From Pseudorhodobacter sp. MZDSW-24AT (GTDB lineage: Bacteria > Pseudomonadota > Alphaproteobacteria > Rhodobacterales > Rhodobacteraceae), in contig NZ_PGOI01000001.1 in assembly GCF_002794355.1 (NCBI RefSeq), positions 275,665-339,664 of the forward strand: a DNA stretch of 64,000 bases, read 5' to 3'. Position numbers and translations under genes: made by a program. The notes beneath the pieces are model-generated. The model saw nothing but the letters and a program-made list of their open reading frames with translations, was not told the origin of the DNA and did not search any database. Of the stretch, positions 26,240 through 35,312 are shown piece by piece (the stretch's first letter is position 1; the number at the start of each line of letters is the position of its first letter).

Positions 26240-26433
26240 CCTTCCAATCCCGCATCCCGTCGGCGCAACCGATGACCGGTGAGGATGGTCTGGTGGCAGC
26301 GCCACCGCATGCGCCGCTTCAGATGCCACGGCAGACGCTGCAACGCAGCCCCGGCAGCTTCGGACTTTGGGCAGGTTCCTTGCTCGCACGGCTCGGCGCG
26401 CTCTTGCGCGTCAACCAGCGGCGCGCAGGCTAA
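26236..26433 (+). CDS. opgI: Small OpgI-like protein between opgG and opgH
   Basis: Open frame of 65 residues starting MTFQSRIPSAQP and ending VNQRRAG. The ATG overlaps the opgG stop as ATGA, and its TAA is 2 bases before the opgH start, so it is tightly coupled at both ends. In Rhodobacter sphaeroides the operon is opgGIHC and opgI is required for glucan backbone synthesis; only two of the three backbone genes resembled E. coli genes. Gene position is the basis for the name. The sequence has a Leu/Ala-rich C-terminal stretch (FGLWAGSLLARLGALLRV) that could be a short amphipathic or membrane helix. Biochemical role unknown. Confidence 0.7.
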   Translation: MTFQSRIPSAQPMTGEDGLVAAPPHAPLQMPRQTLQRSPGSFGLWAGSLLARLGALLRVNQRRAG

Positions 26434-26435
26434 AG

Positions 26436-28211
26436 ATGACGGCGCGTCCGGGCTCGGCTCCGGTGGCCGAACAGCGCCCCGCCGCCGCGCGGGCGGTGGC
26501 GCTCGTGGCCAGCCTGACAGCGGCCATCGCGGCGGGCATGGTGTTCCTGACCTATGGCGCCGCCGATGGCGTCTCGTCGCTCGATATCCTGCGCAGCGCG
26601 CTGATCATCCTGTCCACTTGGTGGCTGGCTTGGGGCGCGGCCACGGCCTTGCTCGGTCTGGCCACGCGGCGCGCCCCCGCCATGCCCCGCCACAGCGGCC
26701 CGATCCGCGGCAAGACCGTGGTGATCGTGCCCGTCTACAACGAAGATCCGGTCGCCACCTTCACCCGCATCGCCGCGATGGACGATTCCTTGCGCGCGGC
26801 GGGCGATCCGGCGCAGGTCGATTTTGCCATCCTCTCCGACACCCGCGATCCGGGGGTGGCTGAGGCTGAAACCCGCTGCTTTGCCCGTCTCGTCGCGCAG
26901 CAACACGGCGAAGGGCGCATGTTCTATCGCCGCCGCAGCGCCAATACCGGGCGCAAGGCGGGCAATATCGAAGAGTTCATCACCACCTCGGGCGCGGCAT
27001 GGGATTACGCGATCATCCTGGATGCCGACAGCCTGATGGAAGGCGCGACGATGATCGAAATGATCCGCCGCATCGAAGCCGACCCGTCTCTGGGCCTTTT
27101 GCAAACCCTCCCGCGCGTGATCCGCGCCCGCTCGATCTTCGGGCGCGCCATGCAATTCGCAGCCGCCTTCCACTCGCCTGCCTTTGCGCGCGGGCTGGCC
27201 GCCATGCAAGGCCGCTCTGGCCCTTTCTGGGGCCACAATGCCATCGTGCGGGTGCGGGCTTGGGCGCAAAGCTGCGGCCTGCCCGAGCTGTCGGGACCGC
27301 CTCCCTTTGGCGGCCATATCCTCAGCCATGACTCGGTCGAGGCCGTGTTGCTGGCACGGGCCGGATGGACGGTGCGGCTGGATGACGACCTGACCGGAAG
27401 CTATGAAGAAGGCCCCGAGAATATCCTTGACCACGCCAAGCGCGACCGCCGCTGGTGTCAGGGCAACTTGCAACACGCCAAGATTCTCGCCGCCCCCGGC
27501 CTGCTGGGATGGAGCCGCTTTGCCCTGTTTCAGGGCATTTTCGCCTATCTGGCCCCGGTGATCTGGCTGGTCTTCATCGCGGCTTCGATCGCCGCGATCC
27601 CCGCCACCGGACAACCCGATTACTTCCCGCTGGAACATTGGCGCTTCCCCGTCTTCCCCAATGATGAAACGCCCAAGGCCATCGGGCTTGCGGTCGGGAT
27701 TTTCGGGCTTCTGGTGATGCCCAAACTGCTGGTGGTGCTGGACGCCATCTTCACCGGGCGCGCGCGACAGTTCGGCGGCGCGGGCCAAAGCCTGCGGGCG
27801 GTGCTGTCGGAACTGGCGCTTTCCTCGCTCTTTGCGCCCGTGCTGCTGGCCTTCACCACCCGCTCTGTGCTGCAAGTCGTCTCGGGCCGCGACGGCGGCT
27901 GGCCCAGCAACAACCGCGATGCCAGCGGCCTGACATGGGCCGAAAGCTGGCGCGCCGGGCGCTGGATCACCCTGTGCGGGGCCTTGGGGCTCGCCTTGAC
28001 CCATACCGTGGCCCCCAACCTCACGCTGTGGCTGCTGCCTGTCACCGGCCCCATGCTGCTGGCCCCGCTGCTGATCTGCTGGACCTCGCGCCCGGCCAAA
28101 CCCGGCCAATTCCCGGTGCCCGCCGATCGCCACCGCCCCGAGATCGTGGCGCGCCACGATGCGATCCTCGACCACTGGACCCGCACCACAAGGGAGCGGC
28201 AGGTTGCCTGA
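26436..28211 (+). CDS. opgH: Glucan glucosyltransferase OpgH (MdoH)
   Basis: Inner-membrane family 2 glycosyltransferase of 591 residues that polymerises UDP-glucose into the glucan backbone. Two N-terminal helices precede the catalytic domain, with TVVIVPVYNEDP near residue 92, DADSLMEG near 198, DDDLTG near 312 and the RDRRWCQGN motif near 332. Several C-terminal helices follow. It is shorter than the E. coli enzyme (about 850 residues). The ATG at 26436 follows the opgI stop by 2 bases; the open frame extends further upstream, but that part overlaps opgI and is Arg-rich. Confidence 0.93.
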   Translation: MTARPGSAPVAEQRPAAARAVALVASLTAAIAAGMVFLTYGAADGVSSLDILRSALIILSTWWLAWGAATALLGLATRRAPAMPRHSGPIRGKTVVIVPVYNEDPVATFTRIAAMDDSLRAAGDPAQVDFAILSDTRDPGVAEAETRCFARLVAQQHGEGRMFYRRRSANTGRKAGNIEEFITTSGAAWDYAIILDADSLMEGATMIEMIRRIEADPSLGLLQTLPRVIRARSIFGRAMQFAAAFHSPAFARGLAAMQGRSGPFWGHNAIVRVRAWAQSCGLPELSGPPPFGGHILSHDSVEAVLLARAGWTVRLDDDLTGSYEEGPENILDHAKRDRRWCQGNLQHAKILAAPGLLGWSRFALFQGIFAYLAPVIWLVFIAASIAAIPATGQPDYFPLEHWRFPVFPNDETPKAIGLAVGIFGLLVMPKLLVVLDAIFTGRARQFGGAGQSLRAVLSELALSSLFAPVLLAFTTRSVLQVVSGRDGGWPSNNRDASGLTWAESWRAGRWITLCGALGLALTHTVAPNLTLWLLPVTGPMLLAPLLICWTSRPAKPGQFPVPADRHRPEIVARHDAILDHWTRTTRERQVA

Positions 28212-29349
28212 TCTTCCCCACCAGCGCGATCAGCGGATAGACCTGTTTCGGGGCATCGCGCTGGTGATGATCTTCATCAACCACATTCCCGGCACCCTCT
28301 GGGAAAACTTCACCTCGCGCAACTTCGGCTTTTCCGACGCGGCCGAGGGTTTTGTGCTGATGTCGGGGATCGCCGCCGGGCTCGCCTATGGCCCGGCCTT
28401 TCTGAAACGCCAACCGCTGTGGCCTGCCACGCTGCGGCCTTGGCGCCGCGCGCTGACGATCTGGGCGGTGCATGTGCTGGTGGTGGCGCTGGTGCTGGCG
28501 CTGTTCTTGGCACTGGCCGAGCATCCGGCCATCGCCGAGATGGCCAAACGCCGCAACATCCTGCCAGCGATCCAAGATCCGGCCAGCTATCTCTTGCCGC
28601 TCACCCTGTTGTCCCATCAGTTCGCCTATGCCGACATCCTGCCGATGTATGTGGTGCTGATGGTCGTCGCCCCCGGCATCCTGTGGTGCGCCGTGCGCGC
28701 GCCGGGGTGGACGATGGCGGCCTCGCTCGCGCTGTGGTTCCTGATCGGGCTGCTCCGCATCCGGGTGCCGACCTGGCCGCTCGACAATGGCTGGTTCTTC
28801 AATCCGCTGGCATGGCAAGTGCTGTTCGTCGCCGGCATCCTGACCGGGCTCGCCCTGCGCCAGCGCCGCCGTCTGCTCCCCGTGCGGCCTTGGGCCGTCT
28901 GGCTTTCGGCGGCGGTGGTGATCGCAGCCGCCTTCTGGGTGCAGGTCCCGGTGATCGCGGCTTGGGGCGGACACGGGTTCTGGTTGCTGCACGAATACGC
29001 CGGCTTGCCGCCGGTGCTGACCGCCTTTGACAAAAGCTTCGTCTTTTTCCCGCGCCTGCTGCACATCCTTGCGCTGGCCTATCTCATCAGCGCCTTGCCT
29101 TGGCTGCGCACAGCGGCGGCACATCCGCGCCTCGCCCCGCTCACGCTGCTGGGCCGCCATTCGCTGCCGGTCTTTGCCTCCAGCACCGTGCTGGCCTATG
29201 GCGCGCAGGTCATCAAAGCGATGTCCCCGCCGTCACTGCTCTTGGACAGCGCGCTGATCGCCGCCGGACTGGCCATCCTTTTCGCCATCGCCGTGGTCCG
29301 CGACCGGCAGAAACCCCCAAAGGCCCCGGCCCCGGCCCCAGCACCCTAA
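28204..29349 (+). CDS. opgC: Glucan succinyltransferase OpgC
   Basis: Inner-membrane acyltransferase of about 381 residues with roughly ten hydrophobic segments. It begins LPDLPHQRDQRIDLFRGIALVMIFINHIPG, the typical start of OpgC-type acyltransferases, which add succinyl groups to periplasmic glucans. I place the start at a TTG (28204) that overlaps the opgH stop by 8 bases and follows AGGGAGCGGC; an ATG at 28159 is inside opgH and has no good site. The Pro/Ala-rich C-terminus (APAPAPAP) is low complexity. It is the last gene of the operon. Confidence 0.88.
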   Translation: MPDLPHQRDQRIDLFRGIALVMIFINHIPGTLWENFTSRNFGFSDAAEGFVLMSGIAAGLAYGPAFLKRQPLWPATLRPWRRALTIWAVHVLVVALVLALFLALAEHPAIAEMAKRRNILPAIQDPASYLLPLTLLSHQFAYADILPMYVVLMVVAPGILWCAVRAPGWTMAASLALWFLIGLLRIRVPTWPLDNGWFFNPLAWQVLFVAGILTGLALRQRRRLLPVRPWAVWLSAAVVIAAAFWVQVPVIAAWGGHGFWLLHEYAGLPPVLTAFDKSFVFFPRLLHILALAYLISALPWLRTAAAHPRLAPLTLLGRHSLPVFASSTVLAYGAQVIKAMSPPSLLLDSALIAAGLAILFAIAVVRDRQKPPKAPAPAPAP

Positions 29350-29374
29350 ATCGCCCCCTGCCCTGCCAAGCAAA

Positions 29375-29403
29375 ACGGGCGCGGCCTCATGGCGCGCGCC
29401 CGT
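29375..29403 (-). terminator. Terminator between opgC and lepA
   Basis: Inverted repeat ACGGGCGCG and CGCGCCCGT with an 11-base loop. On the minus strand it is followed by TTTTGC, so it terminates lepA, whose stop is 6 bases away. It may also end the opg operon from the other side, although no T-run follows there. Confidence 0.7.
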
Positions 29404-29409
29404 CTGTGA

Positions 29410-31209
29410 TCAGCTGTCCATCTTCAAGGCCGAGATGAAGGCTTCCTGCGGAATCTCCACCTTGCCGAACTGGCGCATCTTCTTCTTACCCGCCTTCTGC
29501 TTGTCCAGCAGCTTGCGCTTGCGCGTCGCGTCGCCGCCATAGCACTTGGCCGTCACGTCCTTGCGCATCGCGCTCAGCGTTTCACGCGCGATCACCCGCG
29601 CGCCGATGGCGGCCTGAATCGGGATCTTGAACATATGGCGCGGGATCAGCTCTTTCAGCTTTTCCACCATCGCCCGCCCCCGCGATTCCGCCCGGTCCCG
29701 GTGCACCATCATCGACAGCGCGTCGACGGGTTCCTCGTTCACCAGAATCGACATCTTGACCAGATGATCCTCACGATACTCACTGATCACATAGTCAAAG
29801 CTGGCATAGCCCTTGGTCACCGACTTCAACCGGTCGTAGAAATCGAACACCACCTCCGCCAGCGGCAGGTCATAGACCACCATCGCGCGGCTGCCGGCAT
29901 AGGACAGATCCAGCTGAATGCCGCGCCGGTCCTGACAGAGCTTCAGAATATCGCCAAGGTAATCATCGGGCACCATGATGGTGGCCTTGATGCGCGGCTC
30001 TTCGATATGATCCACATAGGTCAGATCGGGCATGTCGGCGGGGTTGTGCAGATCGCGCACCTCGCCATCCTTCATATGCAGCTTGAACACCACGCTTGGC
30101 GCGGTGGTGATCAGGTCAAGATCATATTCCCGCTCCAGCCGGTCCCGGATCACCTCAAGGTGCAACAGGCCCAGAAAACCGCAGCGGAAGCCAAAGCCAA
30201 GCGCCGCCGAGGTTTCCATCTCGGAACTAAAGGACGCGTCGTTCAGTTGCAGCTTTTCAATCGCGTCGCGCAGATCCTCGAAATCATTGGCATCCACCGG
30301 GAACAGACCGCAGAACACCACCGGCTGTGCAGGTTTGAACCCCGGCAGCGGCGTTTCGCAGCCCTTCTTCTCAGAGGTGATGGTGTCGCCCACGCGGGTG
30401 TCACGCACCTGCTTGATCGACCCGGTCCAGATGCCAATCTCGCCCGGCCCCAGCTCTTCGATATCCACCATCTGCGGCTTCAGCACCGCCAGCTTGTCCA
30501 CGCCATAGACCGCATTGGTCTGCATCATGCGGATGCGGTCACCCTTGCGGATCACACCGTCGATCACCCGGATCATCACGACCACGCCCAGATAGCTGTC
30601 ATACCAGCTGTCCACCAGCATCGCCTTCAACGGCGCGTTGCGGTCCCCTTTCGGCGCGGGCAGGCGCGTCACGATCGCTTCCAGCACGTCCGGAATCCCC
30701 AAGCCCGACTTGGCCGAGATGTTGATCGCATCCGAAGCATCCAGCCCGATCACATCCTCGATTTGCGCCTTCACCCGCTCGGGCTCGGCCGCCGGCAGGT
30801 CGATCTTGTTCAGCACCGGCACGATCTCATGGCCCGCGTCCAAGGCCTGATAGACATTGGCCAGCGTCTGCGCTTCGACCCCTTGGCTGGCATCCACCAC
30901 CAAGAGACTGCCTTCCACCGCCTTCATCGACCGGCTGACCTCATAGGCAAAGTCGACGTGGCCGGGGGTGTCGATCAGGTTCAGGATATAGGTCCGCCCA
31001 TCCTTGGCCGGATATTCGATCCGCACCGTGTTGGCCTTGATCGTGATCCCGCGTTCCCGCTCGATCTCCATACTGTCCAGCATCTGCGCCTTCATGTCGC
31101 GCGCAGCCACCGTCCCGGTCAATTGAATGAGCCGGTCGGCAAGGGTGGATTTTCCGTGGTCGATATGGGCCACGATCGAGAAATTGCGGATGAGATCAAG
31201 CTGGGTCAT
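29410..31209 (-). CDS. lepA: Elongation factor 4 (LepA), translational GTPase
   Basis: Ribosome-associated GTPase of 599 residues, the same length as E. coli LepA. G1 is [14 protein letters not shown]2 RGITIK, G3 DTPGHVDF, G4 [10 protein letters not shown], and the LepA-specific C-terminal domain ends with [19 protein letters not shown]. It promotes back-translocation or recycling on stalled ribosomes. The start is either the ATG at 31209 (given) or the in-frame ATG at 31218, which has an AGG upstream and would add three residues. The longer open frame upstream is not protein-like. Confidence 0.96.
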   Translation of the reverse strand: MTQLDLIRNFSIVAHIDHGKSTLADRLIQLTGTVAARDMKAQMLDSMEIERERGITIKANTVRIEYPAKDGRTYILNLIDTPGHVDFAYEVSRSMKAVEGSLLVVDASQGVEAQTLANVYQALDAGHEIVPVLNKIDLPAAEPERVKAQIEDVIGLDASDAINISAKSGLGIPDVLEAIVTRLPAPKGDRNAPLKAMLVDSWYDSYLGVVVMIRVIDGVIRKGDRIRMMQTNAVYGVDKLAVLKPQMVDIEELGPGEIGIWTGSIKQVRDTRVGDTITSEKKGCETPLPGFKPAQPVVFCGLFPVDANDFEDLRDAIEKLQLNDASFSSEMETSAALGFGFRCGFLGLLHLEVIRDRLEREYDLDLITTAPSVVFKLHMKDGEVRDLHNPADMPDLTYVDHIEEPRIKATIMVPDDYLGDILKLCQDRRGIQLDLSYAGSRAMVVYDLPLAEVVFDFYDRLKSVTKGYASFDYVISEYREDHLVKMSILVNEEPVDALSMMVHRDRAESRGRAMVEKLKELIPRHMFKIPIQAAIGARVIARETLSAMRKDVTAKCYGGDATRKRKLLDKQKAGKKKMRQFGKVEIPQEAFISALKMDS

Positions 31210-31565
31210 GCGCGGCATATAGCCTGTAAATATGGGGGCGGGAAGAGGGTTGCCGCGTTTGCCGCAGGCAAGGATCACACGCGTCGAAATGCCCTGCCTC
31301 AGCCCGCTGATTCTCTGCCTTTCGCTGGGGTGCAGCCCCCGCGCGCGGGCCTTGTGCGGCCGTCTGGGCCGCCTCTCGCGGGGCAGCCGCCCCCTGATCT
31401 GGTGGCAGGGTGGCCGCTGACCGCAACCCCTGCCCCGGCCTTGGGCAATCCCCCGCTCAGCGCTGCCCCGGCATTGAAAAACGCGCCACGAATCGTCATG
31501 ATCGTGCCACAAAAGCGACCAGAGGCGAGGGTGAACCCTCCCCACGGCAAAGAGGCAGATTACCG
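31210..31565. other. Intergenic region between lepA and a small secreted protein gene
   Basis: About 356 bases without a supported gene. It contains the candidate promoter at 31474-31502 for the plus-strand gene. The remainder is GC-rich with no structure I can interpret. Confidence 0.5.
31474..31502 (+). promoter_or_regulatory. Candidate sigma-70 promoter
   Basis: TTGAAA (31474-31479) and CATGAT (31497-31502) separated by 17 bases, matching consensus at five and four of six positions. It would give a leader of about 55 bases for the gene at 31566. Confidence 0.45.
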
Positions 31566-31880
31566 ATGATGAAACCTGTTGTTCTGGCAGCTTGCGCCGC
31601 CATGCTGATGTCCCTGTCCACCGGCGCCGCCCTCGCCGGCCCGATTGAGCGCGCCTGTCTCAACTCCGACCGCAAGGCCGCCACCCGCCCTGTCTGCGCC
31701 TGTGTGCAGCAGGTGGCCGACATGACCCTGCGCGGCGGCGACCAGCGCAAGGCCGCCTCCTTCTTCAAGGATCCCGACCGCGCGCAAAAGGTGCGCATGT
31801 CCAAATCCGACAACGACAATGATTTCTGGCGCCGTTACAAGGCCTTCGGCGATCAGGCCGCCGCCTTCTGCGCCAGCTGA
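31566..31880 (+). CDS. Small secreted cysteine-containing protein of unknown function
   Basis: Protein of 104 residues with a clear Sec signal peptide ([20 protein letters not shown] then ALAGP), so the mature form is about 80 residues in the periplasm. The mature part has four cysteines: one in ERACLNSD, two in [11 protein letters not shown] and one in AAFCAS near the end. Two disulfides or metal binding are possible. The rest is Lys/Arg/Asp-rich. The ATG at 31566 follows AGAGG by about 10 bases. Homologues in this family group are often annotated as arginine transporter without clear support; I do not adopt that name. It stands alone between lepA and rpmB. Confidence 0.8.
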   Translation: MMKPVVLAACAAMLMSLSTGAALAGPIERACLNSDRKAATRPVCACVQQVADMTLRGGDQRKAASFFKDPDRAQKVRMSKSDNDNDFWRRYKAFGDQAAAFCAS

Positions 31881-31950
31881 AGCCGCAAGGCCGGGCGCGC
31901 ACGCCGCTGCGCCCGGCCCGGTCCGCCCCGCAAGGGCGCGCCGAACATGA

Positions 31951-31985
31951 AAAAACCCGCCACGCAGTTCTGCGGGCGGGTTTTC
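31951..31985. terminator. Bidirectional terminator between the small secreted protein and rpmB
   Basis: Arms AAAACCCGCC (31952-31961) and GGCGGGTTTT (31975-31984), with a further CGCA/TGCG inside. Both strands have a run of T after the stem. It lies 70 bases after the plus-strand gene and 20 bases after rpmB on the minus strand. Confidence 0.85.
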
Positions 31986-32004
31986 AAATGTCTGTCGAAA
32001 GCGA

Positions 32005-32292
32005 TCAGGCCGCGGCCTGTGCCTTTGCGATCTCTTTCTTGATCTTCAGCGCGGTGCCCGACAGCTCTTCATCCTTGGCCTTGGCAAGGAAAGCGTCCAG
32101 CCCCCCACGATGGTCCACGGTGCGCAGGGCAGCCGCCGAAATACGCAGCTTGAACGACTGGCCCAGAATATCCGAGATCAGGGTCACTTCGTTCAGGTTC
32201 GGCAAGAAACGGCGACGCGACTTGTTGTTCGCGTGGCTGATGGTGTTACCGGTCATCGGGCCCTTGCCCGAGAGTTCGCAGACACGCGACAT
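32005..32292 (-). CDS. rpmB: 50S ribosomal protein L28
   Basis: Ribosomal large-subunit protein of 95 residues. It begins [20 protein letters not shown] and contains [15 protein letters not shown], the L28 signature. The Ala-rich C-terminus (AKAQAAA) is typical for alphaproteobacteria. Single-gene unit followed by a strong terminator. Confidence 0.97.
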   Translation of the reverse strand: MSRVCELSGKGPMTGNTISHANNKSRRRFLPNLNEVTLISDILGQSFKLRISAAALRTVDHRGGLDAFLAKAKDEELSGTALKIKKEIAKAQAAA

Positions 32293-32646
32293 CGTCGTAA
32301 TCCTTCAAGTCAACGCCGACACGGCGTAAGGTGCAAAAACAACAAGGCCCGCGCAGACGCGACCTCGAATTCGATGGCTGCGTTTACGCGCGATTGCCGC
32401 CCTCGTCAAGCGATTCACCCGTCCCCCGCCAAGAATTGGGCCGCTTCGGGCGCGCCCGGGCCTGACACGTCCCCCCCGCCCCATCCGTGGCAAGATGAGT
32501 ATTTGGAAAAGGTGCAAGCCAAAGCGAGGCTCTTGTGCTTTTGCACCTTTCTTAAATACTCCCCGCGGAGCGGACGTCCGCAGGCGGTTGGCCGCAGGCC
32601 AGAGCCAAGACAAAAACAACGCGCGCGCCAGCGCGCACATTTGCCT
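32293..32646. other. Intergenic region between rpmB and hrpB carrying a repeat
   Basis: About 354 bases without a supported gene. It holds the upstream region of rpmB on the minus strand and the imperfect inverted repeat at 32497-32561. Confidence 0.6.
32497..32561. repeat. Intergenic palindromic repeat element
   Basis: The arm GTATTTGGAAAAGGTGCAA (with flanking GA) is matched in inverted orientation by TTGCACCTTTCTTAAATAC (plus TC) 23 bases later. The first arm recurs exactly, on the other strand, at 44271-44291 and imperfectly at 39811-39831. It lies between rpmB and hrpB. Confidence 0.7.
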
Positions 32647-35076
32647 TCACGTCCCCCGCGGCTTGGCGCGCAACGTGGGGGCGGCTTGGGTCGGGTCTTC
32701 CGGCCAAGGGTGGCGCGGGTATTGGCCGCGCATGTCCTTGCGCACCTCCGTATAGCTGTTCGCCCAGAAGCCCGGCAGGTCCAGCGTCACCTGCACCGGG
32801 CGGTGCCCGGGCGACAACAGCGTCACGCGCAGCGGCAGGCGCGCGGCCCCCACCGTGGGGTGGCGGGTCAGTCCGAACATCTCTTGCAGGCGTACCTCGA
32901 TCGAGGGGTGGTCACCATCATAGTCAATCGGCACCCGACGCCCCAGCGGGGTTTCGAAATGGGCGGGCACCTGCGCATCGGTCTGCGCCATCCGCTCCCA
33001 GCCGATCAGGGCGCGCAACGGCTCGGTCAGGTCCAGTGCGCGCAAATCAGCGGCGCTGCGCTTGCCCGCCAGATGCGGCAGCAGCCAGTCTGCGGCGCTT
33101 GCCAGCAGGCTTTCATCATCCAGTTCGGGCCAATCGGCCCCCCGCGCCAGCGCCAGCCGCGCCCGCAGCCGCCGGGCCGACGCGCTCCAAGGCAGACCGA
33201 TCTGGCGCAGCCCCTCCAGCGCCGCGCACGCCAACGCTTCGGGCGGGGCCTCGGGCCAGTGCCGCTCGGCCAGCACCAGCGCGCCAAAGCGTTCCTGTCG
33301 CCGCGCCAGCACCTTCCCTTCGCGCCGCGACCATCGGCAGACCTCTTCCCACGCGATCTGATCGGCGGAAAGCGCGCGCAGCTCGGCCTCCGTGAGGGCA
33401 AGCGCCTGCCGCACCTGCGCCTCGCGCGGGTCACCGTCCAGATCGGTGGCCACGATCAGCCGCGCGCCCGACAGCGAAAGCCCCGCCGCCATCGCCGCCC
33501 CCTTGCCGCCCGAGAGCACCCAGCGCGGCGCGTCACCGGCCCGGCGCAGCCCGATGCGGTCAGGATAGGCCAGCGCCGCGCGTTGCGCCGCCGAAAGATC
33601 CGCCCGCTGCGCCTGTGGCACCAGCCGCGCCAGCCGCCGTGCTTCGGAACGGATGCGGTCCAGCGTCGGGCGATGCGCCTCGGGCGGCGGGCGGTCGAGG
33701 GCGTTCAGCCGCGCCAGCAGATCAGGCCCCGCCCCCCGCAGCGGGTCGCGCTCGGCCAGCAGCGCCGCCAGCGGCGCGGCCTCGGGTCCCGCGATCACCA
33801 GCATATGCGCGAGCCGCGGATGCAGCGGCAGCGCCGCCAGCGCGCGGCCATGCGCGGTGATCGCCCCGCGCGCATCCAGCGCCCCCAGCCCGCGCAACAG
33901 CCCCTGCGCCTCGGCCAGCACGCCCGGATGCGGCGGTGTCAGGAACGGCAGGTCCACCGCCCCCCACAGCGCCAGCTCCAGCGCCAGCGGCGCCAGATCC
34001 GCCGCCTCGATCTCGGCGGGCGGAAAGGCCGCCATGCCCCCCTCTTCGCCGCGCGTCCACAGCCGATAGCAGACCCCCGGCGCCACCCGGCCCGCGCGGC
34101 CCCGGCGTTGCTCTGCCTCGGCCCGCGTCACCCGTTCCGTCACCAACCGCGACATGCCGGAGCCCGCATCAAAACGCGCCCGCCGCGCGCGGCCGCCATC
34201 CACCACCACCCGCACGCCCGGAATGGTCAGCGAGGTTTCGGCGATCGCGGTCGCCAGCACCAGCTTGCGCCCCGGCGCAGGGGCCAGCGCCGCCTGCTGG
34301 GCGGCAAAGTCCATTGCGCCAAACAGCGGGCGCAGGGTCATGCCCGGCATGCCCTGCACCTGCGCTTCCACCCGGCGGATTTCGCCTTCGCCGGGCAGAA
34401 ACACCAGAATATCGCCTTCGGGCACCTCCTCCGCCGCCTGCCGGATCAGACCCGCCACCGCCGCCTCATAGCGCAGCGAGGCATCGGGCGGGCGCGGCAA
34501 CCAGCGCGTCTCCACCGGAAAGGCGCGCCCTTCCGAGGTGATCAGCGGCGCATCCCCCATCAGCGCCGCCACCGGGGCCGCGTCCAGCGTGGCCGACATC
34601 ACCAGAAGCTGCAAATCGGGCCGCAGCGCGCCGCGGATTTCAAGGCACAGCGCCAGCCCCAGATCGGCCTGCAAGGAGCGCTCGTGAAACTCGTCAAAGA
34701 TCACCAGCCCCACGCCGGGCAGTTCGGCATCGGACTGGATCATCCGGGTCAGGATGCCTTCGGTCACCACCTCGATCCGGGTGGCGGCACTGGTGCGGGA
34801 CTCGCCCCGGATGCGGTAGCCCACGGTCTGGCCCAGATCCTCACCCAGCGTTTCGGCCATGCGGGCGGCGGCGGCGCGGGCGGCAAGCCGCCGTGGCTCC
34901 AGCATCAGGATGCGGCCCGCGACCTGCTCCAAAAGCGCCAGCGGCACCCGCGTGGTCTTGCCTGCCCCCGGCGGCGCTTGCAGCACCGCCAGCCCCCCTG
35001 CCGCCATCGCGGCTTGCAGGGCGGGGATCACCTCATCAATCGGCAGTGCATCGGCGGTTGGCAGGGTGCGGGACAT
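32647..35076 (-). CDS. hrpB: ATP-dependent helicase HrpB
   Basis: Cytoplasmic DExH-box helicase of about 809 residues, the usual HrpB length. Motif I is APPGAGKTTRVP, motif II DEFHERS, motif III MSATLD, motif VI QRRGRAGRV, and the HrpB-specific C-terminal domain ends with GQYPRHPWPEDPTQA. The cellular role of the family is poorly known. The ATG at 35076 (MSRTLPTADALPIDEVIPAL) was chosen by family pattern; the ribosome-binding site is weak. The longer frame upstream is not conserved-looking. Confidence 0.94.
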   Translation of the reverse strand: MSRTLPTADALPIDEVIPALQAAMAAGGLAVLQAPPGAGKTTRVPLALLEQVAGRILMLEPRRLAARAAAARMAETLGEDLGQTVGYRIRGESRTSAATRIEVVTEGILTRMIQSDAELPGVGLVIFDEFHERSLQADLGLALCLEIRGALRPDLQLLVMSATLDAAPVAALMGDAPLITSEGRAFPVETRWLPRPPDASLRYEAAVAGLIRQAAEEVPEGDILVFLPGEGEIRRVEAQVQGMPGMTLRPLFGAMDFAAQQAALAPAPGRKLVLATAIAETSLTIPGVRVVVDGGRARRARFDAGSGMSRLVTERVTRAEAEQRRGRAGRVAPGVCYRLWTRGEEGGMAAFPPAEIEAADLAPLALELALWGAVDLPFLTPPHPGVLAEAQGLLRGLGALDARGAITAHGRALAALPLHPRLAHMLVIAGPEAAPLAALLAERDPLRGAGPDLLARLNALDRPPPEAHRPTLDRIRSEARRLARLVPQAQRADLSAAQRAALAYPDRIGLRRAGDAPRWVLSGGKGAAMAAGLSLSGARLIVATDLDGDPREAQVRQALALTEAELRALSADQIAWEEVCRWSRREGKVLARRQERFGALVLAERHWPEAPPEALACAALEGLRQIGLPWSASARRLRARLALARGADWPELDDESLLASAADWLLPHLAGKRSAADLRALDLTEPLRALIGWERMAQTDAQVPAHFETPLGRRVPIDYDGDHPSIEVRLQEMFGLTRHPTVGAARLPLRVTLLSPGHRPVQVTLDLPGFWANSYTEVRKDMRGQYPRHPWPEDPTQAAPTLRAKPRGT

Positions 35077-35312
35077 GATGCCGGGGTTAGGCCCAGAACC
35101 GGCGCAGATCAAGGCCCCGGCGCGACAGCGGCCCTGAAACGACACGGCGCCCTCAGCATCTCCGGCGCCTTTCGAACCCACACAGACATGCTCTGGCCTC
35201 GCCCCCCACGATAGGGCATGAAGGGCAGCAGACAGAACCCGATCTGCCCCCGGGGGCGGGACACCCCCGCAGACCGTGCCAGATCAACCAGATGTGACAG
35301 GTGGGCGCTGCG

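Noticed and set aside
32110..35214. Very long plus-strand reading frame (over 1000 codons) opposite hrpB
   Set aside because: It lies antisense to hrpB, is rich in Arg, His, Gln and Pro, and has no motif or ribosome-binding site. Such shadows are common opposite high-GC genes.
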